A model generated the notes under the pieces. It was not told the origin of the DNA. It saw nothing but the letters and a program-made list of their open reading frames with translations, and made no database searches. A DNA stretch of 64,000 bases from Cristatella mucedo (Eukaryota; Bryozoa; Phylactolaemata; Cristatellidae). A program made the position numbers and the translations under genes. Of the stretch, positions 36,276 to 47,399 are shown in pieces. The stretch lies in NCBI GenBank assembly GCA_009760855.2, contig WPIO01000018.1, positions 6,032,501 to 6,096,500 on the forward strand. The letters are read 5' to 3'. Numbering within the stretch: the first letter of the stretch is position 1; the number at the start of each line of letters is the position of its first letter.

Positions 36276-36509
36276 TACGTCTTAGGGAACCGGTGAAGCA
36301 CGTACAGAAGCCGCCAACGAAAGAGCTTCGGATTTTCGCTCCAGTCGCAGACGACTAAAATGAAAAAAGGAAAATATGTCAAAGGTCAAAAGGCACAGAT
36401 CAACAAAATGCTGCTACAAAATACCTTTTTGCATGGCGGTACACACATCTGCAAACACTCCTAGAAGCCTTCCGCCGCGGAGTAATCTAATGGGGCCTCG
36501 TTCATATAT

Positions 36510-36556
36510 CTAAATATATAAATGAATAAATAAATATATATATATATATATATATG
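36510..36556. repeat. (AAATA)n/(TA)n microsatellite
   Basis: AAATATATAAATGAATAAATAAATATATATATATATATA adjoins the left border of dispersed repeat C copy 3. Confidence 0.9.
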
Positions 36557-36690
36557 CAAGCAGCTCACCGCCTGTGGACTCGCTTCGCTGAGTCATAGTA
36601 GTTCCATCACGGAAGATCGCTTCGCCATCTTGACGCTTGACGGAAGTACGCCATCTTGCCGCACGACGTAAGTGCGCCATCTTGCGGCGT
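36555..36690 (+). repeat. Dispersed repeat C, copy 3, with three CGCCATCTTG blocks
   Basis: The best-preserved copy. After TGTGGACTCGCTTCGCTGAG and TAGTTCCATCACGGAAG come three blocks centred on CGCCATCTTG at 36623-36632, 36649-36658 and 36675-36684, spaced exactly 26 bp apart. The core equals the YY1 recognition sequence in reverse (CAAGATGGCG). Confidence 0.75.
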
Positions 36691-36904
36691 TTATGCAGCA
36701 GCAGGCATGCTAACAGCGAATAAACCTTGCGGGCAGAACGGGTTCAACTTGACCAGCGCACGTATGAATACGCGCACGCGATTCTACGTACATACGTGCA
36801 AGCATTTCTTCAGATAAGAGGCCGTCAAGAATTGCAAGGCACATTGGCATAATGTGGTGACAGTTTAATCGAGCGATGCATGGTTAAAAAAAATATAATA
36901 TAAT

Positions 36905-37035
36905 TCATTTGTATAGCGCCCCAAGAGAACTAAATCTCTATTCAGGCGCTTCACATCTGCCTCGGGGCTCGAGCCCACGACCTCAGCCAGACCTTAGTCG
37001 GGGCGAGCACCTTTACCACTGGACCAACCCAGCAA
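36905..37035 (-). mobile_element. SINE-A copy
   Basis: Reverse of the full copy at 53655-53800. It shows A-box TGGTCCAGTGG, B-box GGGCTCGAGCCCC, then the LINE-A-like 3' hairpin GCGCCTGAATAGAGATTTAG and TTCTCTTGGGGCGC. Confidence 0.85.
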
Positions 37036-37149
37036 GTAACTGCTCGGTTCAATAAGCCTACTGATGTACAATAGAGAATATCGCAATGAAAACCGCACTC
37101 TGTCTCGTCAAACTTCGGCTTAGTTCGAAGTTACTGGGATAAGGGGACT

Positions 37150-37420
37150 TATTATAACAATAACAATAATAATGCACTTGACAAAGCGCCCCAGAGAACT
37201 CAATCTCTTTCTAGGCGCTTTACATTTGCTGCACAGGAAACACGATTGACTGGTGAGTAATATCATGCTTGATAAACGACATGAATAACATGGTTAGGGG
37301 TGACATGCACAGGGTCAGCATGCAAGTGTGGTTAGTGGCAGCATGCACAGTGTCAGCAAGCATAAGCACATGAAGGACGAATCAGAGGGAACCAATAAAT
37401 ACTGTCTTAAGTAGGTGTGT
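37150..37420 (-). mobile_element. LINE-A 3' end
   Basis: In reverse: GGTTCCCTCTGATTCGTCCTTCATGTGCTTA, then CATGCTGACCCTGTGCATGTCACCCC, CAGTCAATCGTGTTTCC, hairpin AAAGCGCCTAGAAAGAGATT...TTCTCTGGGGCGCTTT, and an ATTATTATTGTTATTG tail. Confidence 0.9.
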
Positions 37421-37884
37421 TTCAAGTTCTTTTTAAATGTGGTCAAGTCAGGGATGCAGTGACGCAAGTCGGGAGTGAGTTCCAGGATTTGGCTCTTACC
37501 AGTCGCCTTTTCTTCTTCGACTGCTGTCTCGCGACCGTTGCCGTCGCCATTCAGAATTTAGGCAATCTTTTTGGTAGCCGCATTCATTTTGAAGGTTTCA
37601 TTAAGGAAGCACTTACAGCTAACCGTCGCGTCCGATCCTAGTCCAAGATTAAGCTTTGTGTACCACGATGGCTTGTAAAATACTTAAATACCGCCGTAAT
37701 TCTGTCTAGACCAGACTAAGGCAATAACGCCTTGGGTGGGATATAAAAAGCCATTAAGCCTCTGATTCAGCTGGTGATGACTGTGCTGCAAGGCGTGCGT
37801 CTCGGAGGCTCAGCGAGAGGTCCGTCTCCTTTGCCAAAGAAGCTGCGACGGCTGTTGGTTGATGGTCCTGTGTGGACAATCAAT

Positions 37885-38140
37885 TAGCTGTTCCATTTCT
37901 CCGTTTCAAGACTGTTGGCGACAGAAGCTTTTGCTCTGCGGGTCCTTCCTTGACCGTGGAACTCACTTCCATAATTTTGACGCGACGCCAACTACTCTCC
38001 TACTGCCCACTAAGGCGCATCCTTTCCAGCCGTCCTGAGCTGCTATGCTACTTCCATGATACTCACCTCCTCGAATTCCCTCCTGACTCAGCTACGCTTA
38101 TCGCATTCTCTTTGTTACGCGAGATGCAAGCGTACCGATA
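37885..38140 (+). mobile_element. LINE-B 3' coding fragment
   Basis: Codes VGDRSFCSAGPSLTVEL, then LLCYFHDTHLLEFPPDSA and FSLLREMQ, the LINE-B C-terminal pattern with frameshifts. The 3' UTR is not recognisable. Confidence 0.7.
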
Positions 38141-38299
38141 GCCACGCCTCGCGTGGCCTCGCGGAAAAGCTTTTGAGACGGACGACAGCAGTCGGGCGGT
38201 TTATCGCAGATCAGTGATTCAAGTTTTTTTTATCGCAGATCAGCGATCTGGCAAGTTAACGCTTTAGGTGTAGGCTTATAGTATGGCTTCGCAAGCGCA

Positions 38300-38930
38300 G
38301 TGCATTTCACAGCGTTGCAGATAAGCGCCGACGCCTTGTGCGCGACACGCGACGCGTTGGCCAGGGGGAGCGGGACTTGTGGCCAAGCTGCTTTAAGGAG
38401 GCGAAGCTTCAGCAGCTGGAGAGTCGGGAGAGAAGAGAGTCGCGAGGAGGAGGAGGAGGAACCGGTCAGGAGGCGTCAGCGGACGCCGCTCGTCGGCGGC
38501 GCCGCCGACGAGCGGCGTCCGAGCAGCCGAGGGCGTGGCCGGAAGTATTCGCGGCGACGCCAGCGGAGTCAGCAAGCAAGTCGACCAGCCAGCGACCTAC
38601 CTACCGCGTTTGAGCCTACGCCGCACAGGCGCCTGGGCGGTTCCGAGTCACGTGCTCGGCGGCGGGGGAGGGGCTTGAGACGCCTACGACGGACGTCGGA
38701 CGCGCTCGTATACGCACTCGCTCGCTCGGTTGGTTGCACGCCGCTCCCAGTCAGGAGGCGGAATGAGGATAGTTTCCCGGGGTTGAGGGTGCGGATCTTC
38801 GCCAGAGCGGCGTCCGGGGCACCGTGGGGATTTCTGCTGAGCCACCGGGAGCCTGAACCGGCGCGGCCAGTTATCTCCCCTGTAGTAGTAGCGTCGTGTG
38901 TATAGGGCCGGCCCTGTGCGTCTGTCTCAG
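38300..38930. other. CpG-rich island-like segment with a 40-bp perfect palindrome
   Basis: GC-rich DNA in an otherwise moderate region. It contains a zero-spacer palindrome at 38481-38520 and a purine (GAGGAGGAGGAGGA) run just before it. A 201-aa open frame across it is Arg/Ser-rich and unrecognised, without supporting splice sites or homology, so no gene is called. Confidence 0.5.
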
Positions 38931-38939
38931 CGAGTGTCT

Positions 38940-39062
38940 AAAAATATATTAGTATAATTCATTTGTATAGCGCCCCCGAGAGTACTTAATCTCCATTCAG
39001 GCGCTTCACATGTGCCTCGGGGCTCGAGCCCACAACCTCAGCCAGACCTTGGTCGCGGCGTG
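38940..39062 (-). mobile_element. SINE-A copy, head truncated
   Basis: Reverse orientation: 3' hairpin (GCGCCTGAATGGAGATTAAG, TCTCGGGGGCGC) and B-box GGGCTCGAGCCCC are present. Similarity stops within the A-box side. Confidence 0.75.
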
Positions 39063-39269
39063 TCTGATGGCAGAGCGGAGATTCCACTGAATTGGACGCG
39101 AAGTGACATATTTGCAAAAAAAGCTCTTAGCTGCAAAAAATATCCCTTATTTGTCTTCTGTACCTCGGTCCATTTCTCGCCGACGAACCCGTGACCCCGA
39201 AGTAAGCTGGAGCGGCATCAGAAACGCTGCAGGCGAGTCGACGTGCAGAGCACTGTCTAAGCATCTCCG

Positions 39270-39395
39270 TCTGTAACTCCACAAAGCCACAAGAACTATG
39301 TGGATGCTACGCAGGAGAGTTTTTTATAGCGTAAACTCAAAAGCCGAAGCGCCCTTGGGGACGCATTCAATAGCCAGGCAACGGACTTTTCGCAT
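39270..39395 (-). mobile_element. LINE-B 3' UTR fragment
   Basis: In reverse it gives GTTGCCTGGCTATTGAATGCGTCC, then AAAAAACTCTCCTGCGTAGC and TTTGTGGAGTTACAGACGGAGAT, matching LINE-B tails at 36195-36270 and 51140-51320. Confidence 0.75.
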
Positions 39396-39399
39396 TTAG

Positions 39400-39464
39400 C
39401 ATTCCGAACCGGCACCGGACGTTGACGTCAGACTCCACTCGGCAAGCGATGGGGGTACACCTCC

Positions 39465-39495
<31 letters not shown>

Positions 39496-40060
39496 TAACC
39501 ACCAAGCGCTAATCGGCGCTACGAAGAGGCTTCGAGCATCGCGTCGTCTGCGAATGTTCGCGAATGCTCGCCGCTGGCGCGGCCTCTTTCCCAACGAAAT
39601 CCGATTGATTGAGTGAGTGGCGATAGATTCATCATCATAGAGCAAAATCCGACTGATTGATGGCGATAGTGAGCCTTCGTCGGTCTCACTGAACGAGAGA
39701 ACGCGAGACTTCATCCTTCAAGTCTCAGTGTAAGAGCGGCAGCTCCGAGGTGACGCGCGACGTCGCCGAGCCAACGATTACGCCCGCGACGGATGTTCAG
39801 TGCAGCGAGCACTGGAAGCGTCGAGGATGTTCGATCGATCGGCCACGTGACCAATCGATCGGCAACGTGACCCATCCGCCACCGTCTGCCGCGGTGCGCT
39901 GCGTGCGCGATGCACCGCGTTCTGCCGAGTTCACTGCGCGGACCTCTGCTTTACTGCCGAGGTCTGTCGCCCTCACCGCCAATGTAATCGCCGCCCCGCG
40001 CGATCGTAGCGATTCTTGTCTCGAAACTGCTGGCTGGGGGGCACTAAAGTAGTCCAATCG
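39400..40060. other. Intergenic CpG-rich, nothing recognised
   Basis: Contains short (CCG)n at 39464-39495 and two near-identical 17-mers around 39835 and 39855 (CCACGTGACCAATCGATCGG / CAACGTGACCCATCCG). No gene seen. Confidence 0.5.
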
Positions 40061-40061
40061 A

Positions 40062-40180
40062 TTCAAAACATTAATAATCATAAAAGTACAATCAACATGG
40101 CGCCCTCAGAGAACTCGGTCTCTTTCTAGGCACTTTGCATTTCCTGCAAAGGAAGCACAATCGAACGGTAGCATGCTAAA
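40062..40180 (-). repeat. LINE-A-type 3' tail fragment
   Basis: In reverse: CGATTGTGCTTCCTTTGCAGGAAATGCAAAG, then hairpin AGAAAGAGACCGAGTTCTCTGAGGGCGC. Confidence 0.75.
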
Positions 40181-40734
40181 TGAAAACAAGCAAAAACACT
40201 GCCATGTTGCGGAGCATCGCTACGAATCTTCATCAGAAGACCAGCCGACCGATTGCGAGCAGGCGCGCGGGTGGCAATGGCGGCCGCGTTTTCTCCGCGC
40301 GCGCGTAGCGCAGCTTGTCGAGCAGACAGCTCGCGCGCGCACGGTGCGCGCGCCTCTCGTCGACACCGACGACAATGCATTCGCATGCATTCGTCCGAAA
40401 GGCCAAGGCCATCGCTCGCTCGGCTCGCGCGCGGACCGCCTAAAAGGCGCCGGGCCGACATGACGTAACTGGCCGCTCGGCGAGCACCCGCCGCCGACGC
40501 CTCTCTCTCGTCCCGGTCAGCGCCGTCAGAGCCGGCGCAGCTGGCTCCGGCGCGCCGCGATTTCATTCGGCCACCGCCACCTTTTGCGACCGAGCGACGT
40601 TCCGCTAATTAAAAGGGAATCTCGTCAAAACGGGGCAGCGGCGAAAGATTTCCGGCTGCCTCCCGTTGAGCGCTTTTTCAACGCCGATCTAGTAGCTTAA
40701 TTAGTTTGGCGGTGAAAGAGGTTCGCGGGCTATC

Positions 40735-40870
40735 GCCACATTAGCGCTTGCAGTGGGCAACGGAGGAGAAGGCTCGTCCGCTGCAGAATTCGAACCCGCG
40801 ACCTGGGTCTAAGAAGAGCGAGGACCGAGTACCTCCCCTTGGGCTAACGTCAGGGGGCGCGGCAGCTATT
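40735..40870 (-). repeat. SINE-B copy
   Basis: Reverse: TTAGCCCAAGGGGAGGTACTCGG head with A-box-like start, then ACCCAGGTCGCGGGTTCGAATTCTGCAGCGG B-box segment, as in 54920-55075. Confidence 0.6.
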
Positions 40871-40959
40871 ACGTCGTCGTCTGTCCGTACAGCCGAGTCT
40901 GAAAAAGTCTGCTGTGGGCACAGTGCTAAAGTTTTCATGTGGGCACAGTGCTCGTAGCT

Positions 40960-41858
40960 GGCCGTTCGACCTGCGCGCCAGCGGCCATAACGAACAGCAC
41001 CGCAAACAAATTTCTTAGATCGAATGACGATAAAACAAACTTACTAGTTATAGGCAGACCAAGTGTCATTCAGAAATTGGAAAGGCTAACGCTCAAAATC
41101 GGCTCTGCCAGCATATTTCCTGTTGAATCTGCACGAAATCTAGATGTTATGTTCCAAAGTGACCTTTCGTTAGACGACCCCATCAGCTCCACAATCAAGT
41201 CTGCCTACTTTCAGCTACATAACATTGCTAAAATTTGGGCTTATTTTGACAGGTATACTACATCTAAGAGCAATCAGGCGATTGCAGCTGGTGCAAAAAT
41301 CTCTGCAGCAAGGCTTGTCTATCGTGAGCGTCGCAGTTGCCACCTCACACCACTTCTCGCCGACCTGCACGGCTCCCAGTCAAGCAACACATCGACTTCA
41401 AAGTTTTGTCTCACTTTTAGGTCCCTTCATTCTTTGGCTCCTGCCTACCTATCAGATCAACTGCCCCACCAGGCAAAGCATCGTACCACCCGCTTTTCGG
41501 AATCTAACTGTTTACCTATACCTCGTACGAACCTCAAATCCTTTGGAGACCGCGTCTTTAGTTCGTATGCTCCCAAAGCCTGGAACTCACTTCCGACTTG
41601 CGTCGCGACATCCCGTGACTCGACCACATTTAAAAAGAAACTAACAACGCACTTTTTTTTATCATCGCAGCATTTAGTGGGTTCCCGTGATTCGCCCTTT
41701 ACGTGCTTATGCGTGCTGACACTGTGCATGCTGCCACTAACCGTACTTGCACGCTGACCCTGTGCATGTCACTTCTAAACATATTATTCTTGCTGTTTAC
41801 CTAGCATGGTATTACTAACCATTCGATCGCGCTTTCTTTGCAGCGAATGTAAAGCGCC

Positions 41859-41928
<70 letters not shown>

Positions 41929-41975
41929 GTTCTCTGAGGGCTCCTTATCAAGTGTATTATTATCATTATTAAACA
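40960..41975 (+). mobile_element. LINE-A 3' half: RT C-terminus and 3' UTR, frameshifted
   Basis: The longest LINE-A piece. It codes DDKTNLLVIGRPSVIQKLE, then SARNLDVMFQSDLSLDDPI, then broken RT sequence and PAYLSDQLPHQ. The common C-terminus [18 protein letters not shown] and FKKKL follows, then the 3' UTR and an ATTATTATCATTATTAA tail. Between GCGCCT and GTTCTCTGAGGGC the terminal hairpin is blown up by (GA)n (41864-41930). Confidence 0.9.
41864..41930. repeat. (GA)n expansion inside the LINE-A 3' hairpin
   Basis: About 33 GA units sit exactly where other copies have AAAGAGATTGAG. The hairpin arms GCGCCT and TTCTCTGAGGGC survive on both sides. Confidence 0.9.
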
Positions 41976-41999
41976 GCCTGAACAAAGGACGCTAAGGAC

Positions 42000-43340
42000 G
42001 CCGCATTACCCGCGGGGGGGGGGAAGCTTGTCTTTCGGGGGGGGGGGGTGAAAGCCGCTCGGCCAAACGTGGTCTTTCGCTCGCCGCCAACGAGAGAGCG
42101 GCGGCTCTCTGGCCGCCGCCATCGACCGCGCGCCCTTCCCCCCCCCCGCGCGGTCGATGGCGGCGAACCGCTAGCGGCTCGGAGGGCGCCCCGCGGCGTA
42201 CGCGAGAGCAGTGAGCTCAGCGCGAGCGGTGAGCTCTGCTCCGCGGCGGAGCAGCTCCGAGCGGCGGCGCCGGCGCTTCGCGCTTCTCTCTCTCGCGCGC
42301 GCAGCGCTAGTTCGACGACGGGAAGCGATCGAAAGAGCGGTGGCCTAGGCCGCAAGCGGCGGTTCACAGCCGCCAGTGCAGCCGGCGCCCTGTCGTCGAG
42401 CGTTTGTCGCCGAGCATACGATTCGCGGCGGCGAAGCGTGCGCAGCTCACAGCAGCAGCGATCGGAGCGCAGCGGCTTCGGAGATGAGATTGCAGGTGGA
42501 AGCGAGATTGCAGGTGGAGGCGAGATTGCAGGTGGAGGTGAGGTTGCGGCACGATTCGCATCGGGCGAGGCGCAGCCGAGCGATCCGCGCCAGGAGAGGC
42601 TGCCCGACGGAAGCCGCCCGATGGAAGCCGGGCTGGTCTACCAGCCGCGCTCGCGAAAGGACGTTTCGCCAGGATTTATGGCCGCGTTAAGTGAGACGCC
42701 GGCGGCTCGTCGACGTAAAGCACGATCGATGGCTGCCGTGATAGTCCTCGTCCGCTTCCCTGACGGCGTTCACTCGCGCCGCTCTGCCGCCGAGCGTATT
42801 GCCGTCAGGCCGACGTAACAGCGCGCATTCTCGCGCAGCGAGACTAGTAGTAGCGGTGATTACTTGCCGTCGCACGCCGCCGCCGCCGCAGCCGCTGCAG
42901 CCGCCGAACGCTGTGTACTACTACGTCGAATGCGGCGCTAGCGAGCCGTAATAACGCGGCGTGCTCTCGGAACGGTAACACCGGCCGCCGCGCCAGTCGT
43001 TCGTCATCCGGGGCTTCATCATAGAGCCGACGTCTGCTCGGCTCGAAAGATCGATTCCGTCGCCCGTTACCGGCGCACGGCGGCGCCGCTATGTACACCT
43101 CTCGCATCGCGACGCGCCTGGCAGTTCCTAATTCGAATAAAAAAAACGCCCAAACCGCGATTAAACTCTGCTAGCAGACAGGAAAAGCAACCTTTGGTAA
43201 GACCGCATTTTCTGTGGCGCTTGGAATTGCCGCGACGCCACGGAAGCCGACGCGCAATTCACGCCGCGGTGGCGAAGGCACTGCGCTGGTCGCACTTCAC
43301 CGCCGCACTACTTCCGCGCGCCCGCTGGGCCTACGGCATT
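42000..43340. other. Intergenic CpG-rich segment
   Basis: GC-rich, with poly-G runs at 42015-42048, a 19-bp/14-nt/19-bp inverted repeat (42114-42165) and a tandem GATTGCAGGTGGA(A/G)GCGA unit (three copies, about 42485-42545). Open frames are unrecognised; no gene called. Confidence 0.55.
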
Positions 43341-43344
43341 TGGT

Positions 43345-43505
43345 GGGTTTTTACCGTGATTCGCCTCTCGTGCTCATGTAACTACTTACACTGTGCCTGC
43401 TGCATGCGAGTGTTTTCTATACAGGCAATACAGCATCTGTAAAGTGCCTATAGATCCAGTTATCTGAGGGCGCCGTATAAATGTATTATTATTATTGTTA
43501 TTAAT
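43345..43505 (+). repeat. LINE-A 3' tail, truncated
   Basis: Ends GTAAAGTGCCTATAGATCCAGTTATCTGAGGGCGCC then ATTATTATTATTGTTATT. The earlier 3' UTR words (GTGATTCGCCTCTCGTGCTCATG) are recognisable but decayed. Confidence 0.7.
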
Positions 43506-43561
43506 ATTCTCAGTTACAGCAGCTACCGCAAGAACCTTCGCGGGGTCGCAGCGGCCTACGG

Positions 43562-43652
43562 CGAACTCACCAGCCGCTGGGGGCCGGATGTAGCGTCGTA
43601 GCCGGATGTAGCGTCGTAGCCGAATGTAGCGTCGTAGCCGAATGTAGCGTTC
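43562..43652. repeat. Short tandem array, 17-19-bp unit
   Basis: Four tandem copies of a unit close to CGGATGTAGCGTCGTAGC (43586-43650). It is one of several tandem repeats just upstream of the 12-bp minisatellite. Confidence 0.8.
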
Positions 43653-43760
43653 GGGCCGTTCGACGCGCCGTATGATTCGAAGGTCGGTCCCGCCCGTCGA
43701 GCCACGCGGCGGACGCGCGCAGACGTATGATGCAGAGCCCGAGACGGAGCCGAGGCCGCG

Positions 43761-44549
43761 GAGCGCCGACGGAGCGCCGACGGAGCGCCGCACGGAGCGC
43801 CGCACGGAGCGCCGCACGGAGCGCCGCACGCACGGAGCCAGCGTGCACGGAGCGCCGGAGCGCCGCGGAGCGCCGCAAGCGCACGCGCCGCACGGAGCGC
43901 CGTGCCGCACGGAGCGCCGCACGGAGCACGCGCGCCCCACGGAGCGCCGCACGGAGCGCCGCACGGAGCGCCGCACGGAGCGCCGCACGGAGCGCCGCAC
44001 GGAGCGCCGCACGGAGCGCCGCACGGAGCGCCGCACGGACGGAGCGCCGCACGAGCCGCACGGAGCGCCGCACGGAGCGCCGCACGGAGCCGCGCGCCGC
44101 ACGGAGCGCCGCACGGAGCGCCGCACGGAGCGCCGCGAGCGGAGCGCCGCACGAGCGCCGCACGGAGCGCCGCACGGAGCGCCGCACGGAGCGCGGAGCG
44201 CCGCACGGAGCGCCGCACGGAGCGCCGCACGGAGCGCCGCACGGAGCGCCGCACGGAGCGCCGCACGGAGCGCCGCACGGAGCGCCGCACGGAGCGCCGC
44301 ACGGAGCGCCGCACGGAGCGCCGCACGGAGCGCCGCACGGAGCGCCGCACGGAGCGCCGCACGGAGCGCCGCACGGAGCGCCGCACGGAGCGCCGCACGG
44401 AGCGCCGCACGGAGCGCCGCACGGAGCGCACGCCGCACGGAGCGCGCACGCGCCGGAGCGGAGCGCCGCACGGAGCGCCGCACGGAGCGCCGCACGGAGC
44501 GCCGCACGGAGCGCCGCACGGAGCGCCGCACGGAGCGCCGCACGGAGCC
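43761..44549. repeat. 12-bp minisatellite (ACGGAGCGCCGC)n
   Basis: About 65 units of a 12-bp motif with scattered deletions and insertions. The core 44200-44430 is almost perfect. Because 12 is divisible by 3 and the unit lacks stops, several frames stay open on both strands (SVRR, CGAP, ERRT, HGAP repeats). These are not genes: there is no codon-level preference for one frame and all are disrupted at the same indels. Confidence 0.95.
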
Positions 44550-44895
44550 GAGGCCAGCGCCAGCCCGCGCCCTCCTCTTTACCGCAGCAAGGGCGGAAAA
44601 GAGTTGCGATGCGGCACTTATCGCGTATGCCAGCCAGCCGCTAGGCCCGCGTGCGGCTTGCGGTGGGTGCGAGCGGCGGTCAGGGCCGTGCCACAAGTGC
44701 CACCGCGCGTCCGCCGCGGCGCGGCGGTGGGCTCCCGGAATAATCCCCGTAGTCTGACTCACGACCGGGCGAACTGGCCGTCGCTGAATGAATGCGCGGC
44801 GTTAATCACGACGCGCGCGGGCCGGCAATCCTGCGCGGGCAGTTTCGAGGCCGCGTCGACTTTAGTACTCCGTCGCCGCCTGCCCAGCTGCCTCG

Positions 44896-45414
<519 letters not shown>

Positions 45415-45416
<2 letters not shown>

Positions 45417-46085
45417 CCTGTGTGAGAGAGACGCCACCCGCTCTCCTTCCTCCAACATGGTCCCCTCGGCCGTAGCCAAGACTCGGAAACCGGCAGCGCC
45501 CGCGGCTGCCCGCGCTCGCTGCCGGTTCCAATGTAAATGAACAAACGTGTAAATCGACACGAGTCGGCGTGCAAATGAGGCGCCGAGTCCTTGACGGCGA
45601 GCGGCAGATAAATGTCCATCTTGCACTAGAGACTCGCTCAACTTCGTTAATCGCCCTCCGCGACTGCAGCGTGAGGAATGGGTCTTCGAAATGTCTGGCG
45701 TCTTCGCATACGGCATACGGCATAGCTACGGCATAAGCTCTACAGGTGCAGGCACGTGCACCACGTACATTCGGATGTACCCTCAGGTGCTGCACATGAG
45801 CGTAAGACCCTTTTAAAATACAGAGCATTAATTTTAGCATACATTTTAATGTTAAGTTAATTTTAATTAATCATTAATTGTTAATTGTAATTTTAAAATT
45901 AATTTTAACATTATTCTGTTAATTACACGAAAGGCTGCTTGAAGGCACTCTTCGTGAAACTGCCCTTCAAATGACTTCGGACATCGAATCGAGACGTCGA
46001 AGAAACATTATTGAATTGCGGACGGCGGTCCCGTAGCGTGCAGTGGACAACCCAAGCGCGAGGTAGCCGCGCCCTTAAAGGTGAA
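45415..46085. other. Intergenic, nothing recognised
   Basis: Mixed DNA with a very AT-rich patch at 45830-45920 (repeated TTAATTTTAA words). No gene or transposon recognised. Confidence 0.6.
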
Positions 46086-46215
46086 CGCAGCTGATTCAAC
46101 CGCCTCGTTTATAAAGCGGTGCAAGAGCAGCAGCGGCTACCGTTCCCTCTTGAACTGGGCAAAGGAGAACTGCCCGCTGCTGGACTCGAACCCATGACCT
46201 GGGTGGCCTTGAAGT
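46085..46215 (-). repeat. SINE-B copy
   Basis: AGCTGATTCAACCGCCTCGTTTATAAAGC 3' end and reverse B-box GGACTCGAACCCATGACCTGGG. Confidence 0.65.
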
Positions 46216-46349
46216 GCTTCTAGGAGAGGCTTCTAAGCTAAGCTAAGGCGTAGCGGCTCGCGACGCACGCCGCTACGCACGCTGCTACTCCTAGACGTGT
46301 GCCGTGAGAGATCTTGACCTGAACTCGCCGCTCTCGATAGGAAAAACTT

Positions 46350-46500
46350 CGAGCTGATTTAACAGCCTCGTTTGCATAGCGACAGAAGAGCCTTTACGGC
46401 CATCACTACCGCTTGCAGCGGCAATACAGAATCGCTCGCGGTAGAATTCGAATCCACAACATCGGGACAGAGGTCGTGAAAAACAACCGCCTTTCCTGGT
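46350..46500 (-). repeat. SINE-B copy
   Basis: AGCTGATTTAACAGCCTCGTTTGC 3' end, reverse B-box GAATTCGAATCCACAACATCGG and AGGTCGTGAAAAACAACC head side. Confidence 0.65.
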
Positions 46501-46504
46501 GTGT

Positions 46505-47220
46505 GCCATCGCGGCTCAAGATCGTTCCAAAGCGACCGAGGCGACCGATCCAAACTCGTCGCGTGCAAGTTTCCCCGCAAGTTTCGGGCAGCCCATTTCA
46601 ACGGGCTGCCCGAATGGCCCCTAACCGTACGGTGGCCAATCGCGGTAGCCACTCGCGGCGATCCGAATTGTGGAATTTCCGATTTCCGAAATTGACCGGT
46701 CCGTCCACGAAACCCCCTGCAGATCTCCTTCTCTGCTGTCGCCACAGAAGCGAAGTTGAAAAGTAACGGAGTTATATAATGCTTCGTTTGATTGTTCGCT
46801 CGATTTTACGGATATAAAAAACAAAGTGCGCAACGGTTTCGGGCAAACTCCGAAAAACTGCGTGTCGCCGAGGGCGACACAATTGCACGGTGCTTCTGTC
46901 TGACGACCGACCTTTCGGAAAACGCTCAACGCGCTCTCTAGTTCAGTTCAATGACAAACGAATGAAGAACGAACGACACTTTATTTCGAAACATTTTCGT
47001 AATTTCGACAGCGCCTCAAAATTGCGTTATCAAAGCCGCTCTGTGTAGAAGGTTGGGGGTTCTGAAAGGTCAAAGGTCACATAATGATTCGACGAGGCTC
47101 AGAGTGATCAGAGTGACCCCAGCATTTCCTGCGCTGTTCGAGATCTAGCGTAAAATGTCTGTTGAACTAAACAGGTAGTACTGCTCAAAGCTATGCAACG
47201 TATGAAACGTATATGATAAA
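46505..47220. other. Intergenic, nothing recognised
   Basis: Contains a 10-bp inverted repeat with an 8-nt loop (CGGGCAGCCC / GGGCTGCCCG, 46585-46612). Short frames match nothing I know. Confidence 0.55.
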
Positions 47221-47221
47221 A

Positions 47222-47390
47222 ACAATACAACTCGTATGCATAGCGCCGTCTGAGAGCTTAATATCCATCTATGCAGGTGCTTCGCACGTGCCGTAGGGGG
47301 CTCGAAACGACGACCTCGGTCGTCAAAAGCCAGCGCCTTGACCTTGGTCGGGGCGAGCACCTTGACCGCTGGGTCAACCCAGGGAGGCAA
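47222..47390 (-). mobile_element. SINE-A copy
   Basis: Reverse: A-box region GGTTGACCCAGCGGTCAAGGTGC, B-box region with GTTTCGAGCCCCC, then a decayed hairpin GCACCTGCATAGATGG/CTCTCAGACGGCGC. It carries an extra repeated CTTGACC/GGTC segment between the boxes. Confidence 0.75.
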
Positions 47391-47399
47391 ATCGCGGAC

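Noticed and set aside
38300-38905. 201-codon frame in a CpG island
   Set aside because: Crosses the 40-bp palindrome, is Arg-rich and unrecognised, and has no supporting neighbours.
43562-44549. CRISPR array
   Set aside because: Repeats are directly tandem with no spacers, in an animal genome.
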